Below, piece after piece: positions 21,301-32,577 of a stretch of DNA of 64,000 nucleotides. Source of the stretch: Phlegmacium glaucopus (taxonomy: Eukaryota; Basidiomycota; Agaricomycetes; Agaricales; Cortinariaceae); contig MU130011.1 in NCBI GenBank assembly GCA_015039465.1, positions 132,193 through 196,192 on the forward strand. Reading direction: 5' to 3'. The notes below the pieces were generated by a model that was not told where the DNA came from, did no database searches, and worked only from the letters and a program-made list of their open reading frames with translations. Made by a program: the position numbers and the translations under genes. Numbering within the stretch: the first letter of the stretch is position 1; every line of letters starts with the position of its first letter.

Positions 21301-22773
21301 GGCATGCTAGAGCTACCTCTCTGAGCAATATATTTGCAGACAGTTGCTGCATAAATGAACAAATTACCAGACATTTTCACAAGGCTTCCAACTTCAGCCT
21401 GGGGTGGCCAATTATGCCTATTGTACTTATTATTCCCACCAAGCAAGCAAGCTTTAATATAAAGCTCAATATCAGCTTGCACAATCTCCTTTTCAACCTC
21501 ATGAAGGATGAGATTAGAATGATTCAAAGAACCATCAAAAGTCTCCATCACCACTATTTCTGGACGACTAGTGATGAAGAACTTTACTGGAAGAGATTTA
21601 CTGTGCTTTAATATCACAGAAAGTAACTCAGCCACAAGGGACTGGTCTGAGCACTCATCCAGAGCATCAAGAACAATAACTGGGACAATTACTCCTTCCC
21701 TAGTATCCCTGTATGCAGCAGTGAAGGGTCTAACAATGAATCTCAGGAATTGTTTGCCAATCCTCCAAGATGAGCAGTCAGGATCAGCTTCCACTACATC
21801 CAAGATAAGTTGAGACAAAGATGGGTGATACTTGGCCAACTGAAAGGCAATGGTGGGGATGATACAACGGACATCACTGGTATCAATCCGGAGATGAGAA
21901 GCAAAAAAAGTACCACCTAGGGATTCCTTTTCATCAAGGATTTGACTGAACGAGTAAGCAATTGTTGTTTTACCAGTTCCAGCCATCCCGTTTAGCCAGA
22001 ATACCTTTTTGGCCGTATTATCGCTTACCCACACTCGCAGTGTATCAAGGATTGCCCTGCGAGTGTTCTTCGTACATGCGTTGCGTGGAGTGGGAGATGC
22101 AGCATCGTATTCTGCAAACTCAGCGCGAGGTAAGAGACCATCACGTAGTGCAGTCTATAAACTAGATTTTAGCGATGATTGTCCCAGTCCGAAGACTAAA
22201 CACCCTCACTATGATTCGAGACCTAGATTGTTTGTTTCCATCAGGATTGGATGGCGCATGCAAGTTGATCTAACACGATGATAGAACTGTCGTTGCACAG
22301 ATTGGTTTTTATGCGAATGGAATGATGCTTACAGTATTGGCCATGATGATTGTCGAGTCATGCAGGGTCACATCTTGAGCATCTTGGAAGACAGTCATTG
22401 GTGTTATGCCCTAAATGAGCATTGATTAGTGACGACGGTCGTGAGCGCAAACATGGACGCTGACCGTGGATAGAGTTTCTGGTACTGAGCTTCTAACGGA
22501 ACTGGTTTCAACAGGTATCAACGCTGAAACGGGTGCGTAGATGGGACGGGACACTGCTTCCGTACTTGCAACCACTGTGGCAGGTGCGTGGTCGACGCCG
22601 ACCGCAGAGACCATATTGAGTAGTAAATCACTTGGGTATGAGGATGTTAAGTAATAATCGATAAATCGCCGAGGACACGATTCAGTTACTCACCTCGTTC
22701 CTGCTGCGTCTGTCGTTGCCATATGATTATCAGAGCTTGAATCCACGTCGAGCAGTAAGGCAACAGATGCCAT
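18303..22773 (-). CDS. NACHT-WD40 NLR-like protein (frameshifted in the WD array)
   Basis: The model has about five exons. The start is MASVALLLDVD at 22,773; exon 1 ends at 22,694 (GTGAGT) and exon 2 continues in frame (NMVSAVGVDHAP). A short exon carries TVFQDAQDVTLHDSTIIM, an N-terminal phrase typical of mushroom NLRs. An exon from 22,154 reads ALRDGLLPRAEF and leads into the NACHT domain, with P-loop GMAGTGKT (about 21,985) and Walker B VIVLDALDEC (about 21,680). A 49-nt intron (20,591-20,639) joins NACHT to the WD part. Fourteen WD repeats follow (SAVFSPDGMHIVSAS...RIWNTATGECEA), then a 100-residue tail. One frameshift near 19,862 separates repeats 4 and 5. The family detects non-self and triggers programmed cell death in fungi. 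No effector domain is recognised at the N-terminus. The gene may be a pseudogene or carry a sequencing error. Confidence 0.8.
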
Positions 22774-23195
22774 CGACGATGGTTTGGACGGGGGCGACCG
22801 ATTATAAGGAGGAGTTAACTTTCTCTTGAAAGATCGAGCAGCTTTGTCTGTGGGATAACTCCTTGATGATGGTACTAGTCAGAGCAATGAGGCTGTACAG
22901 GGCTGTACGAGTTCGCTTTTCCCACAATGTAGTTCTAAATATAGGCATTTACAAGTTATGATAATGACCTTCAAACGCTAGCGACAATAATGTACTATAC
23001 ATAGGATCTTGAAATACAATTGTGATGATGCAGCGACTGATGATTTATGTAATCCGTCACCCAAGGCTTGACGAAGCAACGGTGCTTAATCCATGAGACC
23101 CGCAAGTTAATGGGATTTCAGGCCTCAGGGCTCATTTGACGACTTTTAAGACTAGGATAATCATCGAGTTCTTGATTGCAGATAGTAGTGCATTA
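22774..23195. other. Intergenic upstream of the NLR-like gene
   Basis: No credible gene. It is the likely promoter region of the NACHT-WD40 gene. The last part (from about 23,120) is homologous to 40,785 onwards, downstream of the Stm1-like gene. Confidence 0.4.
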
Positions 23196-23817
23196 GACAG
23201 ACTGAGAAAGGCAACCACAATGAGTGGGTTGACTTGTGGGTAAGAATACAAGGCTCACCTCAATGGGAAGTTGCTTGTTGTCCTGGCCAGGGCGGCGAAC
23301 TATGGGTGATTTGGGAGGTGGAGAGGTTGAAACAGCAGACGAAGTACGGGCGATAGCAGTGAGATTTGAAAGTCAGAATTATGGGTTAAAAATAGGGGGG
23401 AAGAAATAGCGTACCGTCTGCCTTGAAGGGGTTCTTCCTGAAGTTACGGACCTTCTCCACCTCCTCATGAGTCATCAGCGAGGATTCTGCTGTTCTCGGG
23501 CTGCCTCGGAGGTGAAACGGCTACGAGAATCAATGTGAGCACGTTGGAGCTGCGAAGAAACGATGAAGAGCGTGCTTACATCTAGTAGAACTGTTGCTGT
23601 CAAGCGAAGAAGTTGAAACAGGGAGTACTTCTGTCTCTCCCTCTTCAAGACCTTCGTCGTCAATGGCTGCTGCCTCCAGATGAACCTCGTCAGCTAGACT
23701 GCCCCAGTTGTGATGACCGGCGCCTGACTTGCGTATCGACAGGTCAAGACCGGAACGCGACTCCGAGCGGTCCTTGATGACGGCACGAGGGTATGCAGCA
23801 CGAGCGGTACGAGTCAA
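23196..23817 (-). pseudogene. Pseudogene copy of the Stm1/HABP4-like gene
   Basis: It is collinear with 40,860-41,490, with the same start (MTRTARAAYPRAVIKDRSES) and the same first intron. In exon 2 the phrase corresponding to ILTDEEVEK carries a 7-nt insertion (GACTCAT) that brings an immediate TGA. The third exon (TSSAVSTSPPKSP region, about 23,290-23,360) also lost part of its acceptor sequence. The intact copy at 41 kb is presumably the working gene. Confidence 0.8.
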
Positions 23818-24023
23818 TGTTACAGAGATAATAATAATAAAGTAAGTGGCTGTGGCTGTGTTGTAGGTGGTGGATGATAACTGAGGTAGTTAGGAAGTAA
23901 GCCTTTATACGCCAAGCTTGTACTATCCCATGAAACAAAGGGTAAATATTAGGCTCGACACCAGCCGATATGGATGGATACCGATTTGGGATCGGTAGAC
24001 CTCCAAACAGGCATTGATAGAGA
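23818..24023. other. Short intergenic segment
   Basis: Promoter-side flank of the pseudogene, similar to 41,491-41,640. Nothing else is recognised. Confidence 0.4.
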
Positions 24024-24700
24024 CTATCGACGAGCCAACGCTATATCAAGTTCACGACATTGTTCATCGTATCTAGTAGTACTTCTCCAAGTTTCACCCT
24101 CGTCACCCTCGCGCGGCGTTCGGCTAAGATAGCCTGATAGACCGATGACAAGAATCATCCAAAAACTGCCCCCAATAACACTCATCAGTGTTGCATTTCG
24201 TACGTTCAATCCTCCTAGACCAGATTTCTATTTTGCTAACTTGAGATAGATGATGCAGCCTAGAGGACCAAGAACGGGCTGCAAAGGCCATGTTTGTTAT
24301 CGTAAGGATAATCAAAAGCAGCCGAAAGCCCTTCTCTCAAAGACGTGTGGGTGACGTCCAGGGATAGATAGCACAGGAGAGGTAGTCCATAGAAGAGATG
24401 CACTGATAGAACCCACTATAGCTGCTGTTTCTGTGTTTGCAGAGTGATTGGGATGAGTAAATGCATTGCCGACAGTCCTGGATTTAATAATGCGCCTGTA
24501 ATCAATGAAAAATAGAACAAATCCAATCCAAGATATACGTACATTGTGACGCTTCCAAAGCTAGTAGCACATGCTAGGCCCAGAACAAAAATCCCACTGG
24601 GGAAACGGATGGCAAAGTCATAAGTACGTGATGAGACATTCAAACATTCAAACGTCCAAGTGTGGATTCAAATTTGTATCAAAAGTAGTTGATCTTTCAA
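24024..24700 (-). pseudogene. Pseudogene copy of the multi-pass membrane protein
   Basis: Fragments GIFVLGLACATSFGSVT, ILTITNMAFAA and MSVIGGSFWMILVIGLSGYLSRTP match the gene at 38,886-39,695 but lie in different frames, and the middle segment is shortened. The first exon is missing. It lies next to the Stm1-like pseudogene, as the parents do at 39-41 kb, but in the opposite order, so rearrangement accompanied the copying. Confidence 0.75.
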
Positions 24701-24771
24701 TAATCCAATCTTCCACAAGATCTTCCACCGCTGATAAACATCGTGAAAATTAGATAGATAAAATCTGTATC

Positions 24772-25870
24772 TCACCATCTTGGAACATGAATCGTGGGTC
24801 CATCATTCCAATCCTCGACTCTCCATGCAATCACAAGACTGAAAGTGGATTGCTGAGTCCCGACGAAGCCAATTGCCAAGCTCTGCGGTACAATATCCAC
24901 GATGGGAATAAACCACTCCCCAAGCCTTTCCTGTGTTCTTTCTTCAGTGCGATTTAAGTAAACCCAATCATAAGCTCGAACATCCGACCAGAACGCCAGG
25001 TCTTCTTCATCTGTAGAGGGTGTTATCATTACCATCAGTTCGTACAGTTCGAGAAATTTCACCTGAGGTGATGAGAGCTTGGATGATATCCTTATCTTGT
25101 TTGCGAGGCAGGATGTTACGTATCTCATCGACCTTTCAGCAAAAGTGGGAAGAGGGTTTAGGCAAGCTGACTTGAGGTCTCTACATTGATCTGCAAAGTT
25201 GCCTCGGCGAGCATGGATGGAAAATAATCTATTCATATGAATGTTTTAAACAAGAGAGATAAGATTTACAGAGAAACCCACTGGTGGGATTGTACCCCTG
25301 ACTCAGGTTAGTACCCTTGATAAATAGCCTTTGGCGATCTCAACGAGCTCATTAGTGAGATGAACATGTATTCCGATGGAATTCCAAACGGGAGACCAAG
25401 ACGCTTCCCATTCGTAGAGTCTGTCAGACGAAGTGATGGACTAGAGCTGGTTGAAGCACAATAAGTTGGAGGTTGTCGAGTAGGGTATCGACCCGTACTG
25501 GCTCAGAGTCAACTTCATGGCGAGTTGACGAACAGCCCTGTTGTTCATGTTCAAAATTAGGTTTCGTAGGCGTGTAAGATTGAAGATTTGGCTGAAAGGA
25601 AGAGCTTCTGTCTGATTGGCTAATATAGATATAATAAGTGTGGAAGTAAAGCCATATTTGTCTTGGAAGAGCTCACAAATGTGCGCACCAGGACCAAAGG
25701 GCGGTATTATAGCAACTCGACCCTGAGATAGTCGCGGAATAAAGCATGTTTACCCCGAATTGCTTAGATTCAGGCCTAAATTCATAGTTCGTCATGCTTG
25801 AGAGATGCACAGGATCAAACATCGACAAAAGAAACCATCCAGAAGGGAAGGACCTCGTCCTCAATCCGAC
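24772..25870 (-). pseudogene. O-fucosyltransferase-like pseudogene
   Basis: Read on the minus strand it shows FPSGWFLLSMFDPVHLSSM (25,850), VAIIPPFGPGAHICELF (about 25,680), LPFSQIFNLTRLRNLI (25,590), WSPVWNSIGIHVHLTNELVEIAKGYL (in parts, 25,400-25,330), FSIHARRGNFADQC (25,215), CLNPLPTFAER (25,160), then DLAFWSDVRAYDWVYL, GEWFIPIVDIVPQS and GFVGTQQSTFS (24,840). This order fits fungal GDP-fucose protein O-fucosyltransferase-like proteins, including the HxRRGDF-type motif (here RRGNF). A 1-nt loss after TFAER shifts the frame, and the upstream parts are in several frames. The family assignment rests on recall. Confidence 0.6.
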
Positions 25871-27193
25871 AACAGTACAATCAGTCAGATATCAGGTATC
25901 ACTGCGAAGGTTATCTGGGGCCGTTCAAAAAAAAAAACATTGATGATGGTTACATACCTCTAAAATGTTTAATCAGTGCTGCTTCTATTAACGCTCTTGG
26001 TGAACCCCAACCCTGTACTACTCCCGATTCTGAATGTTGTTTAACGTTGCAGAGGGAACGTAGATGAGTTTCCATTGTACGATCCCTCAGCCGTGTTTAT
26101 TGGGACAAGAATCTTGGCCTTGGCGCCGTAGTCGTTACTGAGTATGGGCAGCGGACGAATCCATAGTAAAAAAATATTTAGCAATAGGCAGAATAAACGA
26201 ATAGCGAGATAGATACGAGGTGCCAATGGATATTTTATTCAAATCAGCATGGTGGAGAAGCGGGCATAAGAATGACGATTTTCTTGAGTATTGGAAACCT
26301 CAAAGGATTCGACGCCCCATACAGCGGCCGAGAAGTGAATGGGGTAGGTTCAATGCCCGCGGAAATGATGAAATCGTAAACATATCTGTTGAAAAGCTCA
26401 ACTTACACAGACCCGAGAGAAGGAGGTACCTTACTCAATCTCAGGTTGAAGCCAACCTTTAGACGGTCAAAATTATGGAATAAACAATCACATCGCACAA
26501 TTGAAGTAAAGCCAACGAATAGACCTGAAGAAGTAATTGATAGATCCAGCAGCACGGGCATATTTACGGACGATATCAGGTCCAATTCTGGCTTCCTCTT
26601 GACCAGAGACTCAAAGACAGGCATGCCACTAGGTATACCGCTGGCGAGGGTATTATCAAGGTAACCATGGAAGCTAGATGTTGATATTAGACCATTGACA
26701 ATTTACATAGCAATATAAACAAACCCGCGTTGGTTTGGTGAGCACATGAGTACTTTGAGTAGGAACCCAGAAGTGCAATTGTTTCTGACTATTTTCTTGA
26801 GTAATTTCTTCGTATATGTCGTATGAACACCATATGTAACCACCCCGAAAGAGCATAAGCAGAGCGTTCGAATGTTTAATTGAGTTGTATTTCGTCAAAT
26901 CCATGGTCGTGGAGGCCGAAGCGCGATTTTGCCAAGTGACTGGTCACGTACAGAATTCTCAAGGTGACCGTTTGAAGTTCCTCACGATGATTCTATCCAT
27001 CGATAATAGTTTCTATCACACTCAACCTTTGGGTCTTGAGATGGGTATATTCAATAGTCAACAACGATACAACGATAAGGCAAGGAAATGATACAGTGGA
27101 CGAGCAACGGTGAGAAGGTAATGATCATCCATGTCAATAAATACCAATTGAATCTTGTAGGCGACGCATTGTACAATTGCCCGTTCAATGCTG
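25871..27193 (-). other. Eroded coding-like fragments, identity unknown
   Basis: Minus-strand frames GMPVFESLVKRKPELDLI (about 26,610), LLDLSITSSGLFVGFTSIVRC and SQKQLHFWVPTQ (26,770) recur in the second unit (31,628-32,340) with few changes, so they are old exons or a conserved pseudogene. They may belong to the upstream part of the O-fucosyltransferase-like gene or to a neighbour. No family is recognised. Confidence 0.4.
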
Positions 27194-28097
27194 CTAATCG
27201 GTATCTGATCCAGATGAGACCCTGTGGACGTCCGAGTCGTCGTCGTAGACTGGCCCTGCAGAAGAATTTTAGCGACGATGTTCAGAAATCAAGAAAAATA
27301 ATAAATTACACGTACGTTTTTGCGTCTTCGTCTTTATGTTGCCGCCACGTCCTCTTCGGCGCAACTCAGCCGTCCCAGGAGTTGATACCGGCCCAGGTGT
27401 CGTTGTGTCCTCGTCTACTGGCATCTCAGATGATGCAGGCATTGAAACCGGCACCGCAGATGTCGACGCTGCTGATTCTGCCGGCACTGGGGCCGCGATT
27501 ACAGTGGGGTCATTTAACCCACCTTCTGTCCTGCCCACTACAAAGGGTTGTAAATAAAAGATGGATGGATTGTGAAACCAACATACTTGTGAAGTCTATC
27601 AGAGGGATTTCATATGTGGAGAGGTCCTCTTCGCCTCTCGACTCTTCCTGAATGTGGGCCTGGGATGGTCCCGAACGATCATCATTATAAAAGGGCTGAA
27701 TTTGCCTTGGTTTCTTTGAGCGGCGGTTGCGCATTCGGGGGTTCCTTGACGGGGGTCTTGCCTCGCCAGGTCCTGAATTGTCTATGGCACCCATGCGCGG
27801 ATGGGTGCCATTGGAACGATCCCTTGGGATCGTTCTGGATGATTTGGGTTTTACTTGGTATGGTCTGGAGGCTTCCGTCGTGCGGTACCCCCTGTGGTGC
27901 TGATGGCGAATCGGGCGCGAATTTGGGCGGTACTGCTCAGGCTGTTGGTGCTGCTGACCTGTGTGTTGGTGTACAGGGCCTGGCGTACTGTAGGTGTACT
28001 GAATTGGGGGCATGGTGTTCGTCTGTGATGCCAAGACACGTTGTTGGTTCATTGAAACCAACAGAAAGCGCAGCCAAAATTGAAAGGTTGGGTCCAT
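27194..28097 (-). CDS. Pro/Gln-rich three-exon protein, copy P1 (intact)
   Basis: Exons are 27,587-28,097, 27,316-27,537 and 27,194-27,255. Introns have GTATGT...GTAG and GTACGT...CTAAA...CTGCAG signals and join in phase, giving 264 residues. The protein starts MDPTFQFWLRFLLVSMNQQ, then is rich in Q, P, H and N (residues 20-95) and R/S-rich (100-140). Exon 2 is a Ser/Thr/Pro/Ala stretch ending in a basic RRRGRGGN patch. The C-terminus is acidic (PVYDDDSDVHRV, ending SGSDTD). No known domain is seen and disorder is likely. Four further copies (32.6, 50.9, 52.4 and 57.5 kb) carry frame lesions; this one is the only copy I can read through. A TATAA-like box lies about 45 nt upstream (28,138-28,142). 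Confidence 0.75.
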
Positions 28098-29040
28098 TGT
28101 TGATACTGTAGGGGCAGGGATTCAAGCGAAGCAAACCTTATACATATATGTGGTGGTTGTGTTTCCTGTTTGTCTATTCCGTTCACAATTTACTGACAGG
28201 GTACTCATTCCCATCAAGATCTCCTGAACGACAATGCTGTAACATCCCTTTTTTTTTTTTTGACTGCTTTAGCCTAGACTCAATACGAACGCCGTAGATC
28301 AATCTTTATGCTCCATGGATATCCCGGATGACAGCTTTCAAACACGCGTTTGAGGGTGCCAAGAATATTGCCCAATTAATATGAGAACGTAAGTCACGAC
28401 CATGGTGATACTGTGCTTCCTCACGGCGAATGTGCTTCATTGCTTGTGTTCAAAAGGCTCATACACACGGTTTACCTTGGCCTTGTCAATATATTTGTAT
28501 TTCTTGACTAGTTAAACCACATCACTACCACATCTCCTTTGGTGAAAAGGTGCCGTTCTTGAATACCCTCCCACGTAAAATTTCTTTTACACTAAACTTA
28601 ATACGTCGAACTGAAAGTCCATATAAGTTAATACCCACCGAATTGGGAAAGCCACCCATATTGTGACATCACGCATTGTGATTGTGCTCTACCCTTCGAA
28701 TTCAGAACCTTGTGCACTTGGATGAATTACAGCAAACCAGCTCGGGTTCAACGTCAGGAGACTCAGGGCCTTTAAATTACGGCGTCATGATTTTCTAGAA
28801 CTCTGGTCCTCAGGCTGCTGTCACGCTCAGGCTGATCATCCATCCGCTTTGCTTTTCTTTTGCGACCTCTTGTATATAGTTGATAGCTAGATGATCTAAG
28901 TAATTAAAATCCACATCAGATGTAATCTGCTTCATCTAGTGCCTAGCTGTCATAAAAGCGTAGATACCCAATTGTGCCGAGTCTCTAAACAAGCTGCACT
29001 TTTTCGAGATACTCCGAACTTCTTAACCAAAAGGTACAGT
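28098..29040. other. Conserved non-coding or eroded block, unit 1
   Basis: Present again at 33,474-34,480 and, in more diverged form, at 53,360-54,240, 58,351-59,260 and 62,379-62,960. A minus-strand phrase with REEAQYHHGRD flanked by splice-like signals (28,380-28,450) suggests an old gene. I cannot identify it. It contains a T10-12 run at 28,248. Confidence 0.4.
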
Positions 29041-29960
29041 GCTGATATTTACGAAACTAGATGGCGTCGTGCCCGAGCGTAGCGTGCGCGGCAAGCCACA
29101 TATTCACAATACTTACGCACTACCTGCACCGTGATCACGATCTTGGAGAGCAGTATGGTGCGGAGACAACGCCGAAGAATCATCAATTGAAAGCCACAGG
29201 GAATGGATATGCTCCTTTGGCTGCTGCTCAGTGGGATGTTTGACTGGTGGAATCGGAACAGATATCTGTTTCTTGTTCTTTTTCGTCTTGACCGGTTTTT
29301 AAAGTCGAGACGTTCTTTTGCGATGATGAGGGCTTGGTCTTTGACAAAGGAGGTGCCGCAGCCGCGGGGGAGACAACGAAGATGATAAGACAGAAGGGGA
29401 ACCATTGCCCGAGGCCGAGGTTTCGGAAGTGGTCGAGGTCGGCTAGTAGGCATGGGCGATGGTAAAGCCAATGATATCCAATATCATCACCATTATTGTC
29501 TTCATCCTCAAAATAACGGTACTCATTCACACCTCCTCTCTCGTCCTCCTGTCCACCTTTCCGCGATGGAGGTACGATAGTATTGAATTTAAAATTTGGC
29601 CCAAGTTTAATTTCCGTATCCATGTCATCACTTTTCACATTCCTCTATCGATGATGAGTGGTACCAGCACTAGCACTTGATATAGAAACTGACCCTGAGC
29701 AAGTATCGAAGAATTTTTCCGAATCAAGTCATCTACTTCCAATACCACTTCACCCTCCCCATCCGGCATCATCCTCATCGTCGAGATCGATATCATCTGG
29801 ATCCGAGATGGACTCCAAACCCATAGTATCCTCAGAATCAGACGGTCACGTCAGTTGTTCATCTTGTACAGAAAATATCGTCCTCGGAAGCTGGAAAGAT
29901 AATGTCGAGTCAGCCTTTTTAACCCAGAAATTATTGAAAAAAGAAAGAAAGAAAAAGGAG
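29041..29960. other. Unidentified CpG-rich block, copy in unit 1
   Basis: Also present as 34,481-34,676 plus the mirror segment, and as the decayed copy at 1-757. Minus-strand phrases SDDMDTEIKLGPNFKF, RYFEDEDNNGDD and DPDDIDLDDEDDAGWGG (29,780) look like exons of an acidic protein, with GT...AG pairs between. No family is recognised and no complete model can be drawn. Confidence 0.4.
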
Positions 29961-30930
29961 ACATATATATCTGCAACCCTCTAGAGCCCGCACCGTATTT
30001 CTTCCTGGTAGCATGAGACTTCTCCCTTCTCACACGAGCTGTAACATCACTTCACTAGACAGCTTCATCCATCGTCCTCTGCAGCAACTAAAAGTCGACT
30101 GACGGTTAAAATTCAACGCAGAGGTGCAGGCGTGAACTGTAAGCTCAAACAACATTGATTAGGAGGCAAGGTAGGGTCAAGGTAGGAGTGGCGGTCGGCA
30201 GTAATAAGTAGTAGATAGTCAATCCATGTTCCTTCTTGGAAATATCTAGAAGCAGTGAAGCAGTGGAATGACAGGTTTGGGGCCTGTGAGATTGGGGACG
30301 ACGTCGAACATCCAATCGCCAAGTGACAAAGGGATGGATAGCGATATTTTGATGTTTGAGATGACTGTTCCCTTACCCTCACCTCAGCTGACAGGGTTTT
30401 AATCTTCGGAGAAGACTGATTTCAGCTAGGTATATGGTGGTGGTCTGTCCAGTAGCGCTCTGGTGGATGCTGGTGACCTCAGTCACCTTGCTAATCCAAC
30501 TTTGTTAACCGTCACGGAAAAAAACATTGTGGCTCGTCGCAGTGAGTAAATTCGAATGCATTTCTGTCCTGCAGGAGAAACTTGAAAGAAAGATCTATGA
30601 AGTAAATTTTAGGACCGCTTGCTGCCCCGCAGAAGTGCACTGCCAAGCTCCTCCAAGGCGGCGCGTAAGGAAAAGCCTAAGGTCAGCAGTTGAGAAGTCG
30701 AGTTACTTAGCACTTACGAAGTAGTATATGTCTACCATATGGTTCGCCACAAAGGACAATAAACATGGATTCAAAAAACAAAACAAAAAATGCCTAAGGT
30801 CCACAACTAGAAGGCGAAAGCGCGTGACTCACCAGAGGATGTAAGGCATTGAACATTAACTGAGGTATATCAATTAGGAGAATGTCGATTAGTTGCAAGC
30901 AGAACATAGATAAGTTTCCAAATGATTAAT
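29961..30930. other. Intergenic, downstream flank of DUS1 copy
   Basis: It matches 35,941-36,790 in unit 2, except for the insertion at 30,685-30,791. No gene is supported. Confidence 0.5.
30685..30791 (+). mobile_element. Short retroposon-like insertion with A-rich tail
   Basis: It is present in unit 1 but absent at the same place in unit 2 (near 36,640). It is flanked by the direct repeat GCCTAAGGTC (30,675-30,684 and 30,792-30,801) and ends in CAAAAAACAAAACAAAAAAT. A target duplication plus an A-rich 3' end suggests a SINE-like or other target-primed insertion. A GGTTCGCC phrase could be a relic of a pol III B box. Confidence 0.5.
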
Positions 30931-31122
30931 CAAATCGTAATTAGCGAAGCAGCCAAACCTGAAGGCAGAGCATTCACATCCAAAGTCGTACGTGCCTTCT
31001 TCGTATATTGTAAGATTGAAGATTTGACTGAAGGGAAGAGCTTCTGTTCGATTGGCTAATATAGATATAATAAGTGTGGAAATAAAGTGATATTTATCTT
31101 GGAAGAGCTCACAAATGTGCAC
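30889..31122 (-). pseudogene. Chimeric ORF across the duplication junction
   Basis: The 77-residue frame fuses the O-fucosyltransferase-like segment (HICELFQDKYHF ... LPFSQIFNLT) to out-of-frame DUS1 3' sequence ([17 protein letters not shown]). It is a by-product of the tandem duplication and probably not expressed. Confidence 0.7.
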
Positions 31123-32345
31123 ACCAGGACCAAAGGGCGGTATTAATATTATGGGAACTCGACCCTGAGGTAGTGGTAGGATAAAGCATGTTTACCTTGA
31201 ATTGCTTAGACTCGGACCTAGATTCATAGTTTGTCATGCTTGAGAGATGCACGTAAGTCATAAATATATTCGCTAGGATCAAACATCGACAACAGAAACC
31301 ATCCAGAAGGGAAGGACCTCGTCCTCAATCCGACAATAGCGCAATCAGTCAGATATCGGGTATCCAACTCTGTACTGCTTCCGGTTCTGAATGCCGTTTA
31401 ACGTTGCAGAGGGAACGTAGATGACATTTTCCATTGTACGATCCCTCAGCCGTGTTTATTGGGACAAGAATCTTGGCCTTGGCGCCGTAGTCGTTACTGA
31501 GTCTGGGCAGTAGGTCTTCGTTGACCGACGATATCTGCGGACGAATCCATAGTAAAAAAAGTATTTAGCAATACAGGCAGACTAAACAAATAGCGAGATA
31601 GATACGAGGTGCCAATGGCCATTTCATTCAAATCAACATGGTGGAGAAGTGGGCATAAGAATGTCGATTTTCTTGACTATTAGAAACCTCAAAGGTTTCG
31701 ACGCCCCATACAGCGGCCGAGAAGTGAATGGGGTGGGTCAATGCCCGTGGAAATGATGAAATCGTAAACATATCTGTTGAAAAGCTCAACTTAAACAGAT
31801 CCGAGAGAAAGAGGCACTCACTCAATCTTAGGTTGAAGGCAACCTTTAGACGGTCAAAATTATGGAATAAACAATGGCATCGCACAATTGAAGTAAAGCC
31901 AACGAATAGACCTGAAGAAGTAATTGATAGATCCAGCAGCACGAGCATATTTACGGACAATATCAGGTCCAATTCTGGCTTCCTCTTGACCAGAGACTCA
32001 AAGACAGGCATGCCACTAGTATACCACCGGCGACGGTATTATCAAAGTAACCATGGAAGCTAGGTGTTGATATTAGACCATCGACAATTTACATAGCAAT
32101 AAAAACAAACCCGCGTTGGTTTGGTGAGCGCATAAGTACATTGAGTAGGAACCCAGAAGTGCAATTGTTTTTGACTATTTCTTGAGTAATTTCTTCGAAT
32201 ATGCTCATATGAACGCCATATATAACCACCCCGAAAAGAGCACAAGCAGAGCGCCCCACTTCGAATGTTGTGTTTCGTCAGATCCATGGTCGTGGAGGCC
32301 GAAGCGCATTCTTGGGATTTTGCCAAGTGACTGGTCACATACAGA
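31009..32345 (-). pseudogene. O-fucosyltransferase-like fragment and unknown fragments, unit 2
   Basis: Copy of 25,573-26,930. It lacks the C-terminal half (the RRGNF motif onwards), which was not included in the duplication, so it is dead regardless of small lesions. Confidence 0.6.
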
Positions 32346-32577
32346 ATTCTTTAAGGTGACCATTTGGGGTTCCTCACCATGATTCTGTTCATCGATAAAC
32401 ACTTTCTATCATATTCGACCTTTGAGTCTCGAGATCGTATATTCAATAATCAACAACGATAAAGTGAGGAAATGGTACAGTGGACGAGCAACGGTAAGAA
32501 GGTAATCATCATCCATGTCAATAAATACCAATGGAATCTTGTAGACGACGCATTGCACAATTGCCCGTTCAATGCTG

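Larger units (their letters stand above)
25573..31008. repeat. Tandem duplication, unit 1 (5.4 kb)
   Basis: It matches 31,009-36,860 in the same order: O-fucosyltransferase fragment, unknown fragments, Pro/Gln-rich gene, the poly-T stretch (28,248), the CpG-rich block (29,041) and the end of DUS1. The join at about 31,003-31,009 places the DUS1 3' end (cgtgccttcttc) directly against the O-fucosyltransferase start (tgtaagattgaag), with a few filler bases. The intact continuation into DUS1 lies after unit 2. Confidence 0.85.

Noticed and set aside
22281..22620. Independent small gene at 22,426-22,614
   Set aside because: It joins in frame with upstream and downstream exons of the NACHT-WD40 gene through plausible introns.
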